A stretch of 63,068 nucleotides of DNA. Origin: JACKBJ01 sp964549495 (GTDB lineage Bacteria; Chloroflexota; Anaerolineae; Epilineales; Epilineaceae). The translations under genes and the position numbers were made by a program. The DNA lies in assembly GCA_964549495.1 (NCBI GenBank), contig CAZJWJ010000021.1, forward strand, positions 1 to 63,068. The letters are read 5' to 3'. The notes under the pieces were generated by a model, which worked only from the letters and a program-made list of their open reading frames with translations, searched no databases and had not been told where the DNA came from. This document shows positions 37,652 to 44,939 of this stretch, piece by piece. How positions within the stretch are numbered: the stretch's first letter is position 1; each line of letters starts with the position of its first letter.

Positions 37652-37795
37652 ATGTTCGAACGCTCGACTGAAGATTCTATCACCCTCGGCAGGGTGGATT
37701 CGGTCGCCCAACCCACGCCAGACCTACGCTCGCCCCACGCCGGCTGGCGAGGGCTAGAAGGATGGGGGCCGAAGCGATGTTCACCGATCGGCTGA
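37652..37795 (+). CDS. Possible 47-codon leader ORF
   Basis: ATG 37652 follows GGAGGAG by ten bases, a better ribosome-binding site than many real genes here have. It reads MFERSTEDSITLGRVDSVAQ and stops at 37795, overlapping the start of the phosphatidyltransferase gene. The peptide resembles nothing I know. It may be a coupling or leader ORF, or chance. Confidence 0.35.
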   Translation: MFERSTEDSITLGRVDSVAQPTPDLRSPHAGWRGLEGWGPKRCSPIG

Positions 37796-38430
37796 GGCAG
37801 GTCCTCCAGCCTTCCATCGACGCCCTGGCGGACTTGCTGGCGCGCTTCGGGCTCACGCCCAACGGGCTGACGATCATCGGGGCCAGCCTGCACTTGCTGG
37901 TGCTCTGGGCATTGGCCCAGGGGGACTTCCTGCTGGGCGCGGCCCTGATGGTGGTGGCCAGTGGCCTCGACGGCATCGATGGGACCTTGGCCCGACGCAC
38001 CGGGCATTGCACCGACTTCGGCGCCTTCTTGGATAGCAGTCTGGACCGCGTCTCGGAGATCCTGATCTTCTTGGGCCTCCTGATCCATGCGCAGGCGGTG
38101 CCGGCCGCTGGCGGCGCGAGCGCCATCCAGCCGGCGCTGGTCTACGCGGCCCTGACCGGATCCTTGATGGTCAGCTACACGCGTGCGCGGGCCGAGGGCG
38201 CCGGCCTGCCGGCTCGGGGCGGCATCTTCACGCGGCTGGAACGCATGGCGGTGCTGTGGCTGGGGCTCGTCAGCGGCTGGCTGCTGCCGGCTCTCTGGAT
38301 CATCGCGGTCGGTGCCTGGCTCACCGCGGCCCAGCGCGTTCTGGAGGCCTGGCAGCTCTCGCGGGCGGAATCCGCCCTGCCGTCAGCCGAGGCCGGTGCC
38401 TCCGGTAGCGAGCGCGAGTCCATCGCATGA
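37762..38430 (+). CDS. CDP-alcohol phosphatidyltransferase family protein
   Basis: A membrane enzyme that swaps CMP for an alcohol in phospholipid synthesis. The family motif DG-x2-DG-x2-AR-x8-G-x3-D-x3-D is present as DGIDGTLARRTGHCTDFGAF then LDSSLD. About six transmembrane helices fill the 222 residues. ATG 37762 or ATG 37777 (MFTDRLRQV) could be the start. The substrate (glycerol phosphate, inositol phosphate or other) is not determined. Its stop overlaps the next gene (ATGA). Confidence 0.88.
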   Translation: MGAEAMFTDRLRQVLQPSIDALADLLARFGLTPNGLTIIGASLHLLVLWALAQGDFLLGAALMVVASGLDGIDGTLARRTGHCTDFGAFLDSSLDRVSEILIFLGLLIHAQAVPAAGGASAIQPALVYAALTGSLMVSYTRARAEGAGLPARGGIFTRLERMAVLWLGLVSGWLLPALWIIAVGAWLTAAQRVLEAWQLSRAESALPSAEAGASGSERESIA

Positions 38431-39743
38431 GTCGGCGGCGCGGCCTGATCATCCTGGTCCTGCTATCGACTCTCCTCGGTGGCTTGGCCCTGGCCGAAGC
38501 GCTCCGCGGCGGTCCGCTCTGGCGATCGGCTTATCCCCACCTGCCCCGGCGGGTGCAAGCCATCCCCTACCAGATCCGCGCGCACCTCCCGCAGCCCGAG
38601 GCCAGCCCGATCGCGCTGCCCACGGCGCGGGCCGTCGAACCCGCCATCACACCCGCCGTCGCCCCGAGCGAGACTTCGCTCCGACCCGGCGATGCGTTTT
38701 CCACCGGCGCGGCGGTGGTTCCGGCGACCGATTCCCTGACGAGCGAGGCTGCCGAAGCGCCGGTCCGGACCGCGACGCCCCGGCCCGCGCCCGACACGAG
38801 CCTGCCGGAGTCGGTGTCGCTCGACGGGGTTCGCCATCAGTACCAGACCTGGAACAACTGCGGGCCCGCCACCCTGAGCATGGCCCTGTCCTATCACGAC
38901 CTGGCGGTCGACCAATCGGTGGTCGCCGCGGCGCTCAAGCCCAACCCCGACGACAAGAACGTCAGTCCGGAGGAGCTGGCCGACTTCGCGCGCTCGCAGG
39001 GCATGGAGGCTCGCATCTGGGTGGCCGCCGATCTGCAGGACCTGCGCGCGCTGCTGGCCGAGGGCTTGCCGGTACTGGTCGAGACCTGGTTCGTGCCCGA
39101 GCCGGAGGACGAGATGGGGCATTATCTGCTCCTGACCGGCTACCAGGGTGCGGCCGAAGACCCGAACGGCCACTTCGTCGCCGCCGACAGCTATCACGGT
39201 CCGCGGGTCGAACTGCCCTACGCGGCCTTCGACCGGCTGTGGCGGGTCTTCAATCGATTGCTCTTGGTCGTCGCGCCGCCCGAGACCATCTCCGCCGCGG
39301 AGGCGATCATGGCCGAGCCGGCCGGCAGCCCGGCGATGTGGGAGGCATCCGCCGCCCGCGCCCTGGCAGAGCTGGCCGGCCGGCAGGACGATCCCTTTGC
39401 CTGGTTCAACCTGGGTTCCAGCCAGCTTGCCCTCGGCGACTCCGGGGAGGCTGCTCGGTCCTTCGACCGCGCGCGGGCCCAGGGGCTGCCGTGGCGCATG
39501 CTCTGGTATCAGCACGCGGCCTTCGAGGCCTACGCCCGGCAGGCGCGCTGGGCCGAGGTGCTCGCCCTGGCCGAAGCCAACCTGGCCAACGCGGCGGACT
39601 TGGAAGAATCCCACTATTGGCGAGGAAGGGCCCTCGAGGCGCTCGGCGATGCACGCGCTGCGCGCGAGGCCTACCGAGAGGCCCTGCGCCTCCATCCGGG
39701 CTATCAGCCGGCGGCGGAGGCCTTGGCCACCACCGATCCTTGA
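38427..39743 (+). CDS. Secreted C39-like cysteine peptidase with C-terminal TPR repeats
   Basis: An N-terminal signal or anchor helix (LIILVLLSTLLGGLALAEAL) is followed by a Pro/Thr-rich linker and a papain-like C39-family domain at about residues 135-280. The nucleophile Cys is in YQTWNNCGPATLSMALSYHD and the His in DEMGHYLLLTGYQG. An Asp/Asn follows in FVAADSYHG. The C-terminal third has at least two TPR-like helices (WFNLGSSQLALGDSGEAARS and HYWRGRALEALGDARAAREA). It probably acts outside the membrane; the target is unknown. It is coupled to the phosphatidyltransferase gene by ATGA. Confidence 0.85.
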   Translation: MSRRRGLIILVLLSTLLGGLALAEALRGGPLWRSAYPHLPRRVQAIPYQIRAHLPQPEASPIALPTARAVEPAITPAVAPSETSLRPGDAFSTGAAVVPATDSLTSEAAEAPVRTATPRPAPDTSLPESVSLDGVRHQYQTWNNCGPATLSMALSYHDLAVDQSVVAAALKPNPDDKNVSPEELADFARSQGMEARIWVAADLQDLRALLAEGLPVLVETWFVPEPEDEMGHYLLLTGYQGAAEDPNGHFVAADSYHGPRVELPYAAFDRLWRVFNRLLLVVAPPETISAAEAIMAEPAGSPAMWEASAARALAELAGRQDDPFAWFNLGSSQLALGDSGEAARSFDRARAQGLPWRMLWYQHAAFEAYARQARWAEVLALAEANLANAADLEESHYWRGRALEALGDARAAREAYREALRLHPGYQPAAEALATTDP

Positions 39744-40000
39744 CGTGCCCGTCCGACGAGCCCGCCCGACGAGTCGTCTCGACGAGTCCTCCCGCGGGCC
39801 CGAGGTCGATCGGCGACGCGGACCTCTCGAGCTGTCAGCCCTTCGTCAGCCTGTCGTAAGCGCCCGGTCCAGCAGACCGAAGACCGGTCGGATAGACTCT
39901 TTCACGTCTTGAGAGAATCGCAGCATATCGGTCACGTGCAGGCAGTCGTCCCCAGGGGAGCGGGGAGCCGCGCGGGCCGGCGCAATACTCCAACTGGCAT

Positions 40001-40026
40001 GAGAGGGACGCCCCGGCGTCCCTCTC
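40001..40026 (+). terminator. Hairpin terminator downstream of the C39 gene
   Basis: GAGAGGGACGC pairs with GCGTCCCTCTC around a CCCG loop and is followed by GGCATTTCT. It sits 258 bases after the C39 stop and before the lipoprotein promoter. Confidence 0.6.
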
Positions 40027-40054
40027 GGCATTTCTGGGTTCGGGCCGCTATCGA

Positions 40055-40083
40055 TTGTTCGCTCGGCCGGGCTCTGCTATGCT
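40055..40083 (+). promoter_or_regulatory. Promoter of the lipoprotein gene
   Basis: TTGTTC at 40055-40060, a 17-base spacer, TATGCT at 40078-40083 preceded by TGC. The predicted start near 40090 gives about 31 nt of leader to ATG 40121. Confidence 0.6.
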
Positions 40084-40120
40084 CGGCCGGCCGTCCCCGA
40101 ACGTCCTGGAGGAATGGGGC

Positions 40121-40972
40121 ATGACCCACTTTCGAAGCGTCCCGATCGTCGCCGTGCTCGCCATGGCGTCGCTCGCGGCCTGTGCGCCGCAAGATCCGCC
40201 GACCATCACGGCTCCACCGCCCGATGCCGGCGCCATGGGCTCCAACCTGGCCCCCGGCCAGTCGATCGAGATCACCATGCCGCCGCCCGACGCGCCGCGA
40301 ATCGTCCCGACCGTGGTCGCGCAGCCCCTTACCATCGATGCGCGCGAGCGCTACGTCGACGCCGAACGCGCCTTCAGCATCGACGTGCCGGTGGGCTGGG
40401 AGGAGACGCGCCAGGAAATCGCGGCCGGCGCCAACGACGTGCAGCTAGGCACCGTCTTCGCCTCTCCCGAGAACAGCGGACTCCTGTCGATCACGCAGTT
40501 CGACAACGGCCAGCGGCCCGCCTCGCTGGGCGTCACCACCAACCAGGTGCTCAAGCTCACCGGCTGGACCGATCTGCCGGACTTCCAGGAACTGCGCCGC
40601 GAGAACGTGATCCAGCGCGAGGGCGAGGCCCTGCGCATCGATGCCACTTACACCCGCAACAACGGCATCGCCATGCGCAGCCTGGTGCTCTTCCAGATCG
40701 ACGGCACCACCTTCTCGATGGTCAACCTCGGCGTGGAGCGGGGTAGCTTCAACGAGAACGAGGGCGTGATGCGCGAGATCCTCGACACCTATCGGGTCCC
40801 GGGGGTCGGACAGGCCGAGGCCGCCGACGGTGGGGAGGAGGCCAGCCACGATGCGCCTGCCGCCGGCGAGGCCGGCGATGACGCGGAAGGTGATGCGGCG
40901 GACAGCGCCGACGAGGGTGGGCAAGCCGACGAGACCGAAGAAGCCGGGACGACGGACGAGGGTTCCGGCTGA
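40121..40972 (+). CDS. Hypothetical lipoprotein with acidic tail
   Basis: ATG 40121 has GGAGGA eight bases upstream and gives 283 residues. A lipoprotein signal (VAVLAMASLAAC, acylated Cys at 21) is followed by a Pro-rich linker. A globular domain at about residues 85-235 starts YVDAERAFSIDVPVGWEETR, reminiscent of PsbP/DUF-type lipoprotein domains, though I cannot assign a family. The last 50 residues are Asp/Glu/Ala-rich. Lgt, needed to acylate it, is encoded two genes downstream. Confidence 0.8.
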   Translation: MTHFRSVPIVAVLAMASLAACAPQDPPTITAPPPDAGAMGSNLAPGQSIEITMPPPDAPRIVPTVVAQPLTIDARERYVDAERAFSIDVPVGWEETRQEIAAGANDVQLGTVFASPENSGLLSITQFDNGQRPASLGVTTNQVLKLTGWTDLPDFQELRRENVIQREGEALRIDATYTRNNGIAMRSLVLFQIDGTTFSMVNLGVERGSFNENEGVMREILDTYRVPGVGQAEAADGGEEASHDAPAAGEAGDDAEGDAADSADEGGQADETEEAGTTDEGSG

Positions 40973-40983
40973 GCCTCGACGGC

Positions 40984-41592
40984 TTGCCGGACCCGGCTGC
41001 CAGGCTCGAGACGGCCGGCCGGTCCATCCTGCTGGTCGCCATCGCCGCCTCGCTGTCGCTGGCTGCATTGCTGGCGGTCGAGCGCCACGATCCGGCCTGC
41101 GCCAGCTGCCATCTGCCGCCCGAAGCGGCCTTCGTCGCACGCGCCCAGGCCGAAACGGCCAGCGACCTGGCCTCGGCGCACGCCGCCCTCTCGCCACGGG
41201 TACGGTGCATCGACTGTCATGCCCAACCCGGCGCCTTCGGGCGCCTGACGGTCTTGGGTCTAGCCGCCGAGGATGCCTGGAGTTTCGTCCGCGGCGACTA
41301 CGTCGTCGTGGGCCAAGAATACCTGCCCTTGGGGGGCAGCCAGCACCCCTTGGGCGATGCGCCCTGCGCCGCTTGCCATGCCGCGACCCTGGCCGACGAT
41401 GGTTTCGAGAACCACTTCCACGCGCTGCTGGACGATCCGGAGGCGCCGCCGGAATTGGCCTGCGTCGATTGCCATGCGCCACACCGCGAGCATCCGGAGT
41501 CGCCTTGGCACGATGACCGGGACTTGGCGCCCGGCTGCGATGTCTGTCACGCGCTGATGGGCGGGCCGTCCAGCGTGCTCGGGACCGATTGA
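40984..41592 (+). CDS. Membrane-anchored pentaheme c-type cytochrome
   Basis: Five CxxCH heme-binding motifs lie in 202 residues (CASCH, CIDCH, CAACH, CVDCH, CDVCH), after one N-terminal transmembrane helix (SILLVAIAASLSLAALLAVE). The layout resembles NapC/NrfH-type quinol-linked cytochromes, which usually have four hemes, but no partner reductase gene is nearby. The start appears to be TTG 40984, 11 bases after the lipoprotein stop. It may donate electrons outside the membrane; the acceptor is unknown. Confidence 0.85.
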   Translation: MPDPAARLETAGRSILLVAIAASLSLAALLAVERHDPACASCHLPPEAAFVARAQAETASDLASAHAALSPRVRCIDCHAQPGAFGRLTVLGLAAEDAWSFVRGDYVVVGQEYLPLGGSQHPLGDAPCAACHAATLADDGFENHFHALLDDPEAPPELACVDCHAPHREHPESPWHDDRDLAPGCDVCHALMGGPSSVLGTD

Positions 41593-41636
41593 ACAAAGCC
41601 TGGCGGTCGCTGCGCAAGCCCCCGCCCAGCGATCCG

Positions 41637-41665
41637 TTGACCCCGGACCGGGGCCCGCATATAAT
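41637..41665 (+). promoter_or_regulatory. Promoter of lgt
   Basis: TTGACC at 41637-41642, a 17-base spacer, TATAAT at 41660-41665: the best promoter in the window. The predicted start near 41672 gives about 38 nt of leader to ATG 41710. Confidence 0.85.
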
Positions 41666-41709
41666 CGCTCGCCGACCCGATCCGCCCCGCAACCCTCGTG
41701 GAGCAGGCC

Positions 41710-42579
41710 ATGCCACTGCCGCCCGACCCCGTCGCCTTCACCATCCCGATGATCGATCGGCCGGTATACTGGTATGGCCTGATGGTCACCCTCGGGACCT
41801 TGGCCGGGGCCTACATCGCCGACCGCGAGGCCCGCGCGCGCGGCCACAACCCGGACCACGTCTGGAATGCCCTCATCCCGATCATGATCCTGGGCTTGCT
41901 CGGGGCGCGGCTCTATCACGTCATCTCCTCGCCGCAGGGTAGCGGAACCAGCATCCAGACCTACCTGGAGGACCCGATCTCGATCATCGCCTTCTGGGAC
42001 GGGGGTCTGCGCGGCCTGGGCATCTTCGGCGCCCTGGTCGGGGGGCTGGTCGGGCTCTGGCTCTACGTGCGCTTCGCCAAGCTCTCCTTCCCGGAATGGG
42101 CCGACATCATCGCCATCGGGGTGCCCTTGGGGCAGGCCATCGGGCGCTGGGGAAACTACTTCAATCAGGAGCTCTACGGCAATCCGACCGAGCTGCCCTG
42201 GGGCATCCAGATCGAATCGGCTTACCGCCTGCCGGCCTTCGCCGGGCTGCCCAGCGACCAGCTCTTCCACCCGACCTTCCTCTACGAGTCGCTGTGGAAC
42301 CTGCTCGCCTTCTTCTTCCTGGCCTTCTTGGCCCACCGCTTCTCGCATCGCCTGCGGGCCGGCGACATCGCCTTGATCTACTGCATCCTCTACCCCACCG
42401 GGCGCTACCTGGCCGAGCTCCAGCGCCCCGACGCCTGGCTGGCCCTCGGCATCCCGGTGGCCCAGTGGATCTCCTTCGCCGCCATCGTCCTGGCCGCACT
42501 GTGGATCTTGGCACGGCATGGCGTCTTCGGCGGCCGGCCGGCTCCGCGCAGCATGTCCATCGAGACCGAGTCCGACTGA
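41710..42579 (+). CDS. lgt: Prolipoprotein diacylglyceryl transferase
   Basis: Lgt attaches diacylglycerol to the lipobox cysteine of prolipoproteins. ATG 41710 has GGAG six bases upstream; GTG 41698 has none. The 289 residues span about seven helices. Family segments are PVYWYGLMVTLGTLAGAYIA, FWDGGLRGLGIFGALVGG, the signature GQAIGRWGNYFNQELYG and HPTFLYESLWNLLAF. It would serve the lipoprotein at 40121. Transcription from a consensus promoter is independent of the cytochrome gene. Confidence 0.96.
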   Translation: MPLPPDPVAFTIPMIDRPVYWYGLMVTLGTLAGAYIADREARARGHNPDHVWNALIPIMILGLLGARLYHVISSPQGSGTSIQTYLEDPISIIAFWDGGLRGLGIFGALVGGLVGLWLYVRFAKLSFPEWADIIAIGVPLGQAIGRWGNYFNQELYGNPTELPWGIQIESAYRLPAFAGLPSDQLFHPTFLYESLWNLLAFFFLAFLAHRFSHRLRAGDIALIYCILYPTGRYLAELQRPDAWLALGIPVAQWISFAAIVLAALWILARHGVFGGRPAPRSMSIETESD

Positions 42580-42631
42580 AGGCGCGGTCGGTCCCGAGGG
42601 CCGAACCGGCGACCCCGGAACCGGACCCGAC

Positions 42632-44830
42632 ATGATGTCCGCGGCCGGTCTTGCCTCGGGCCTTTGGCTCTGGGCCTGTCTGGCGGCGCTCCTGCTGCTG
42701 CCGGGCGCCGCCGCGCTGAGGATGGCGGGCGATCGATCGCGCGGGCTGGAACGCGCCGCCCGCGCATTGGGCCTCAGCGTGGCGGTCTGGCCCCTGCTCC
42801 TACTCTGGACCAGCCGGCTCGGCCTGCGGTGGACTTCGCCTCTGGCCTGGCTGCTGATCGCGGCGGCCCTGGTCCTGGCCCTCGGTCCCGGCACGGGCTC
42901 GAAGCCGGGCCGGCACCGCCCGCCGCACCGCGCAGGCGCGGATCGAAGCCCTTCGAGGCTCGATCCCACCACCCTGGTCCTGGTGGCCATCTGGCTCATC
43001 GCCCTGGGCACGCGCCTCCTGCAGGCCCGCGAGTTGGCGGTGCCTCCCTGGGTCGACGGCTACCACCACAGTCTGGTCACGGCCCTGATCCTCGATCGCG
43101 GTGGCCTGCCGGATGACTACCGGCCCTATCTGCAGGGCCTGGACTTCTACTACCACTTCGGCTTCCACGCCCTGGCTGCGGTGGCCAGCTGGCTCTCCGG
43201 GCTCGAGCTGCCGCGGGTGGTCCTGGCCTTGGGTCAGGCCATCAACGCCGCGACGGCGGCTACGGTCTACGCGCTGGCCCTGCGGCTTACCCGTCACCGG
43301 GTGCCGACCCTGCTGGCCGCCGCGCTGCCCGCCTCGCTCTTCTACCTGCCGGCCTACTTCCTGAGCTGGGGTCGCTACACTCAGCTGACCGGCCTGGTGC
43401 TGCTACCGGTGGCCTGGCTGCTCCTGCAGGAGGCGGTCGAGCGGGCGGGCTGGCGGCCGGCGGCCCTGGCCGCGCTCGGCAGCGCCGGCCTGCTGTTGGT
43501 GCACTATCGGGTGATGGCCTTCTTCCTGGTCGGCGCCTTGCTGATCCTCCTGCCGATGCTGCGCCAGCCGCGCCGAATGCTGCGCTGGCTGGCCGCCGGC
43601 CTCGGCGGGATGCTGCTGGCCGGCCCTTGGATCCTGCGCAACATGGCCCGCGGCCTGGCCAGCCAGTCCTCGGCCTCGGAGGACTGGCTGATCGGCAGCG
43701 CCGAGATCGCCCGGCAGGTGGCCCAGGCGCCACCGGACTGGCTCTTCACCTGGGGCACCAACGGATTCTGGATCCGGCTGGCGGGGATCGGTCTCCTGGC
43801 TGGCATGTGGGCCGGCCGGCGCGCCGCCTGGGCGCTGGCCGCGGGCTTGGCCATCTGCCTGCTGCTGGTCGCTCCGCCCATTCCCTCCCTGTCCAGCAGC
43901 TGGTTGCTTCCGCCCTTCTCCTTGGCCATCAGCCTCTACTTGCCCGTGGCCTTGGGATTGGCCCTGCTGGCCGATCTGCTGGCCGAGATCTTGGCCGGGA
44001 TCCCGAAGCAGCCGACGTCAGAAGGCCGCGCTCCTGGTGATGCCTCGGACGCGAGCCAGGCGCGGCGTCGGCCATGGCCGCCGAGCCTGCCGAGCGCGCT
44101 GGCGCTGGGCATCTGCCTACCGGTCTGCATCCTGGCATGGCGCCAGCGTGCGATGGTCTCGCCGCTGGACGCCTCGCCGCTGCAGCTAGGCTTCTATCTC
44201 CTGGCTGCCGCGCTCATCGGCTTGACGGCCGCGGCCGGCCAGCGACCGGCGCCGGCGTCGCCGGGCGCGCTCCCGGCGGCTGCCGGCGGAGGGCGCGCGC
44301 GTCGGGCGGCCGAGCTGGGCCGGTCGGTGATCGCGCCCGCGGCCATCGTGCTCGCCTGCCTGGCCGGCGCGCGCCAGATGCGCGGCATCGTCCGCGACGA
44401 TACGATCATCGCGCGGCAGCCAGACCTGGCTGCCGCCGCCTGGATCGCAGCGGAGACACCGGCCGACGCGCGCTTCCTCATCGGCGCCACGGCTTGGCAT
44501 CTGGGCACCTACCGGGGCCTCGATGGCGGATACTGGCTGCCCCTGCTGGCCGATCGTTCGACCAGCCTGCCGGCGGCGCTCTACAGTCACGGCCGCGCAG
44601 AGGACATCCTGCGGATCGGTGCCTTGGCCGAACGCGCCAGCCGCGGCGACGCGCTGAGCGACGCCGGGCTCTCGCGCTTGCTCGAGGACGCCGGCGCGGG
44701 CTGGATCTACTTGGGGCCTTCGGCGGAGGGTCATCCCGATGCCTTCAGCGCCGCGCGCCTGCGCCGGCACCCCGATCTGATCGAGCGCTATGCGGCCGGC
44801 GGGGCGCATGTTTTCCAGCATCGGCCCTGA
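42632..44830 (+). CDS. Large polytopic membrane protein, GT-C-like
   Basis: ATG 42632 gives 732 residues with about 13 hydrophobic helices. The segment WVDGYHHSLVTALILDRGGL, with an Asp after the first helices, and LDFYYHFGFHALAAVASWLS resemble the acidic loop of GT-C-fold glycosyltransferases that use lipid-linked sugars. A soluble C-terminal part (AAAAWIAAETPADARFLIGA) is typical of such proteins. A glycosyltransferase role is an inference from topology and loop placement; no donor can be named. It is followed by the VWA gene cluster. Confidence 0.75.
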   Translation: MMSAAGLASGLWLWACLAALLLLPGAAALRMAGDRSRGLERAARALGLSVAVWPLLLLWTSRLGLRWTSPLAWLLIAAALVLALGPGTGSKPGRHRPPHRAGADRSPSRLDPTTLVLVAIWLIALGTRLLQARELAVPPWVDGYHHSLVTALILDRGGLPDDYRPYLQGLDFYYHFGFHALAAVASWLSGLELPRVVLALGQAINAATAATVYALALRLTRHRVPTLLAAALPASLFYLPAYFLSWGRYTQLTGLVLLPVAWLLLQEAVERAGWRPAALAALGSAGLLLVHYRVMAFFLVGALLILLPMLRQPRRMLRWLAAGLGGMLLAGPWILRNMARGLASQSSASEDWLIGSAEIARQVAQAPPDWLFTWGTNGFWIRLAGIGLLAGMWAGRRAAWALAAGLAICLLLVAPPIPSLSSSWLLPPFSLAISLYLPVALGLALLADLLAEILAGIPKQPTSEGRAPGDASDASQARRRPWPPSLPSALALGICLPVCILAWRQRAMVSPLDASPLQLGFYLLAAALIGLTAAAGQRPAPASPGALPAAAGGGRARRAAELGRSVIAPAAIVLACLAGARQMRGIVRDDTIIARQPDLAAAAWIAAETPADARFLIGATAWHLGTYRGLDGGYWLPLLADRSTSLPAALYSHGRAEDILRIGALAERASRGDALSDAGLSRLLEDAGAGWIYLGPSAEGHPDAFSAARLRRHPDLIERYAAGGAHVFQHRP

Positions 44831-44877
44831 GCTCCTTCGCCGCCGCGCGAGCCGGGTCGTGTCCCGCCGGCCGGAAG

Positions 44878-44886
44878 TGATATACT
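44878..44886 (+). promoter_or_regulatory. Promoter of the VWA gene cluster
   Basis: TGATATACT, an extended -10, with only a weak -35. The predicted start near 44893 gives about 47 nt of leader, including a CCCCG/CGGGG hairpin at 44904-44919, before AGGAGG and ATG 44940. Confidence 0.55.
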
Positions 44887-44939
44887 AGCCCCCACGCTTT
44901 CGCAGCCCCGGTTGCACGGGGCGGTTCCAGGAGGCATGG

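Larger units (their letters stand above)
39744..40120. other. Intergenic region with hairpin and promoter
   Basis: This 377-base region lacks a convincing gene. It contains an inverted repeat near 39870-39893 (GACCG/CGGTC), a strong hairpin at 40001-40026 and a promoter at 40055-40083. A 61-codon minus-strand frame at 39846-40031 has no family features. Confidence 0.5.

Noticed and set aside
37560..37660. Known riboswitch upstream of the phosphatidyltransferase
   Set aside because: I compared it by eye with fluoride, glycine, c-di-GMP and preQ1 signatures and saw no match.
39846..40031. 61-codon minus-strand gene
   Set aside because: No ribosome-binding site, no homology, and it crosses the terminator hairpin.
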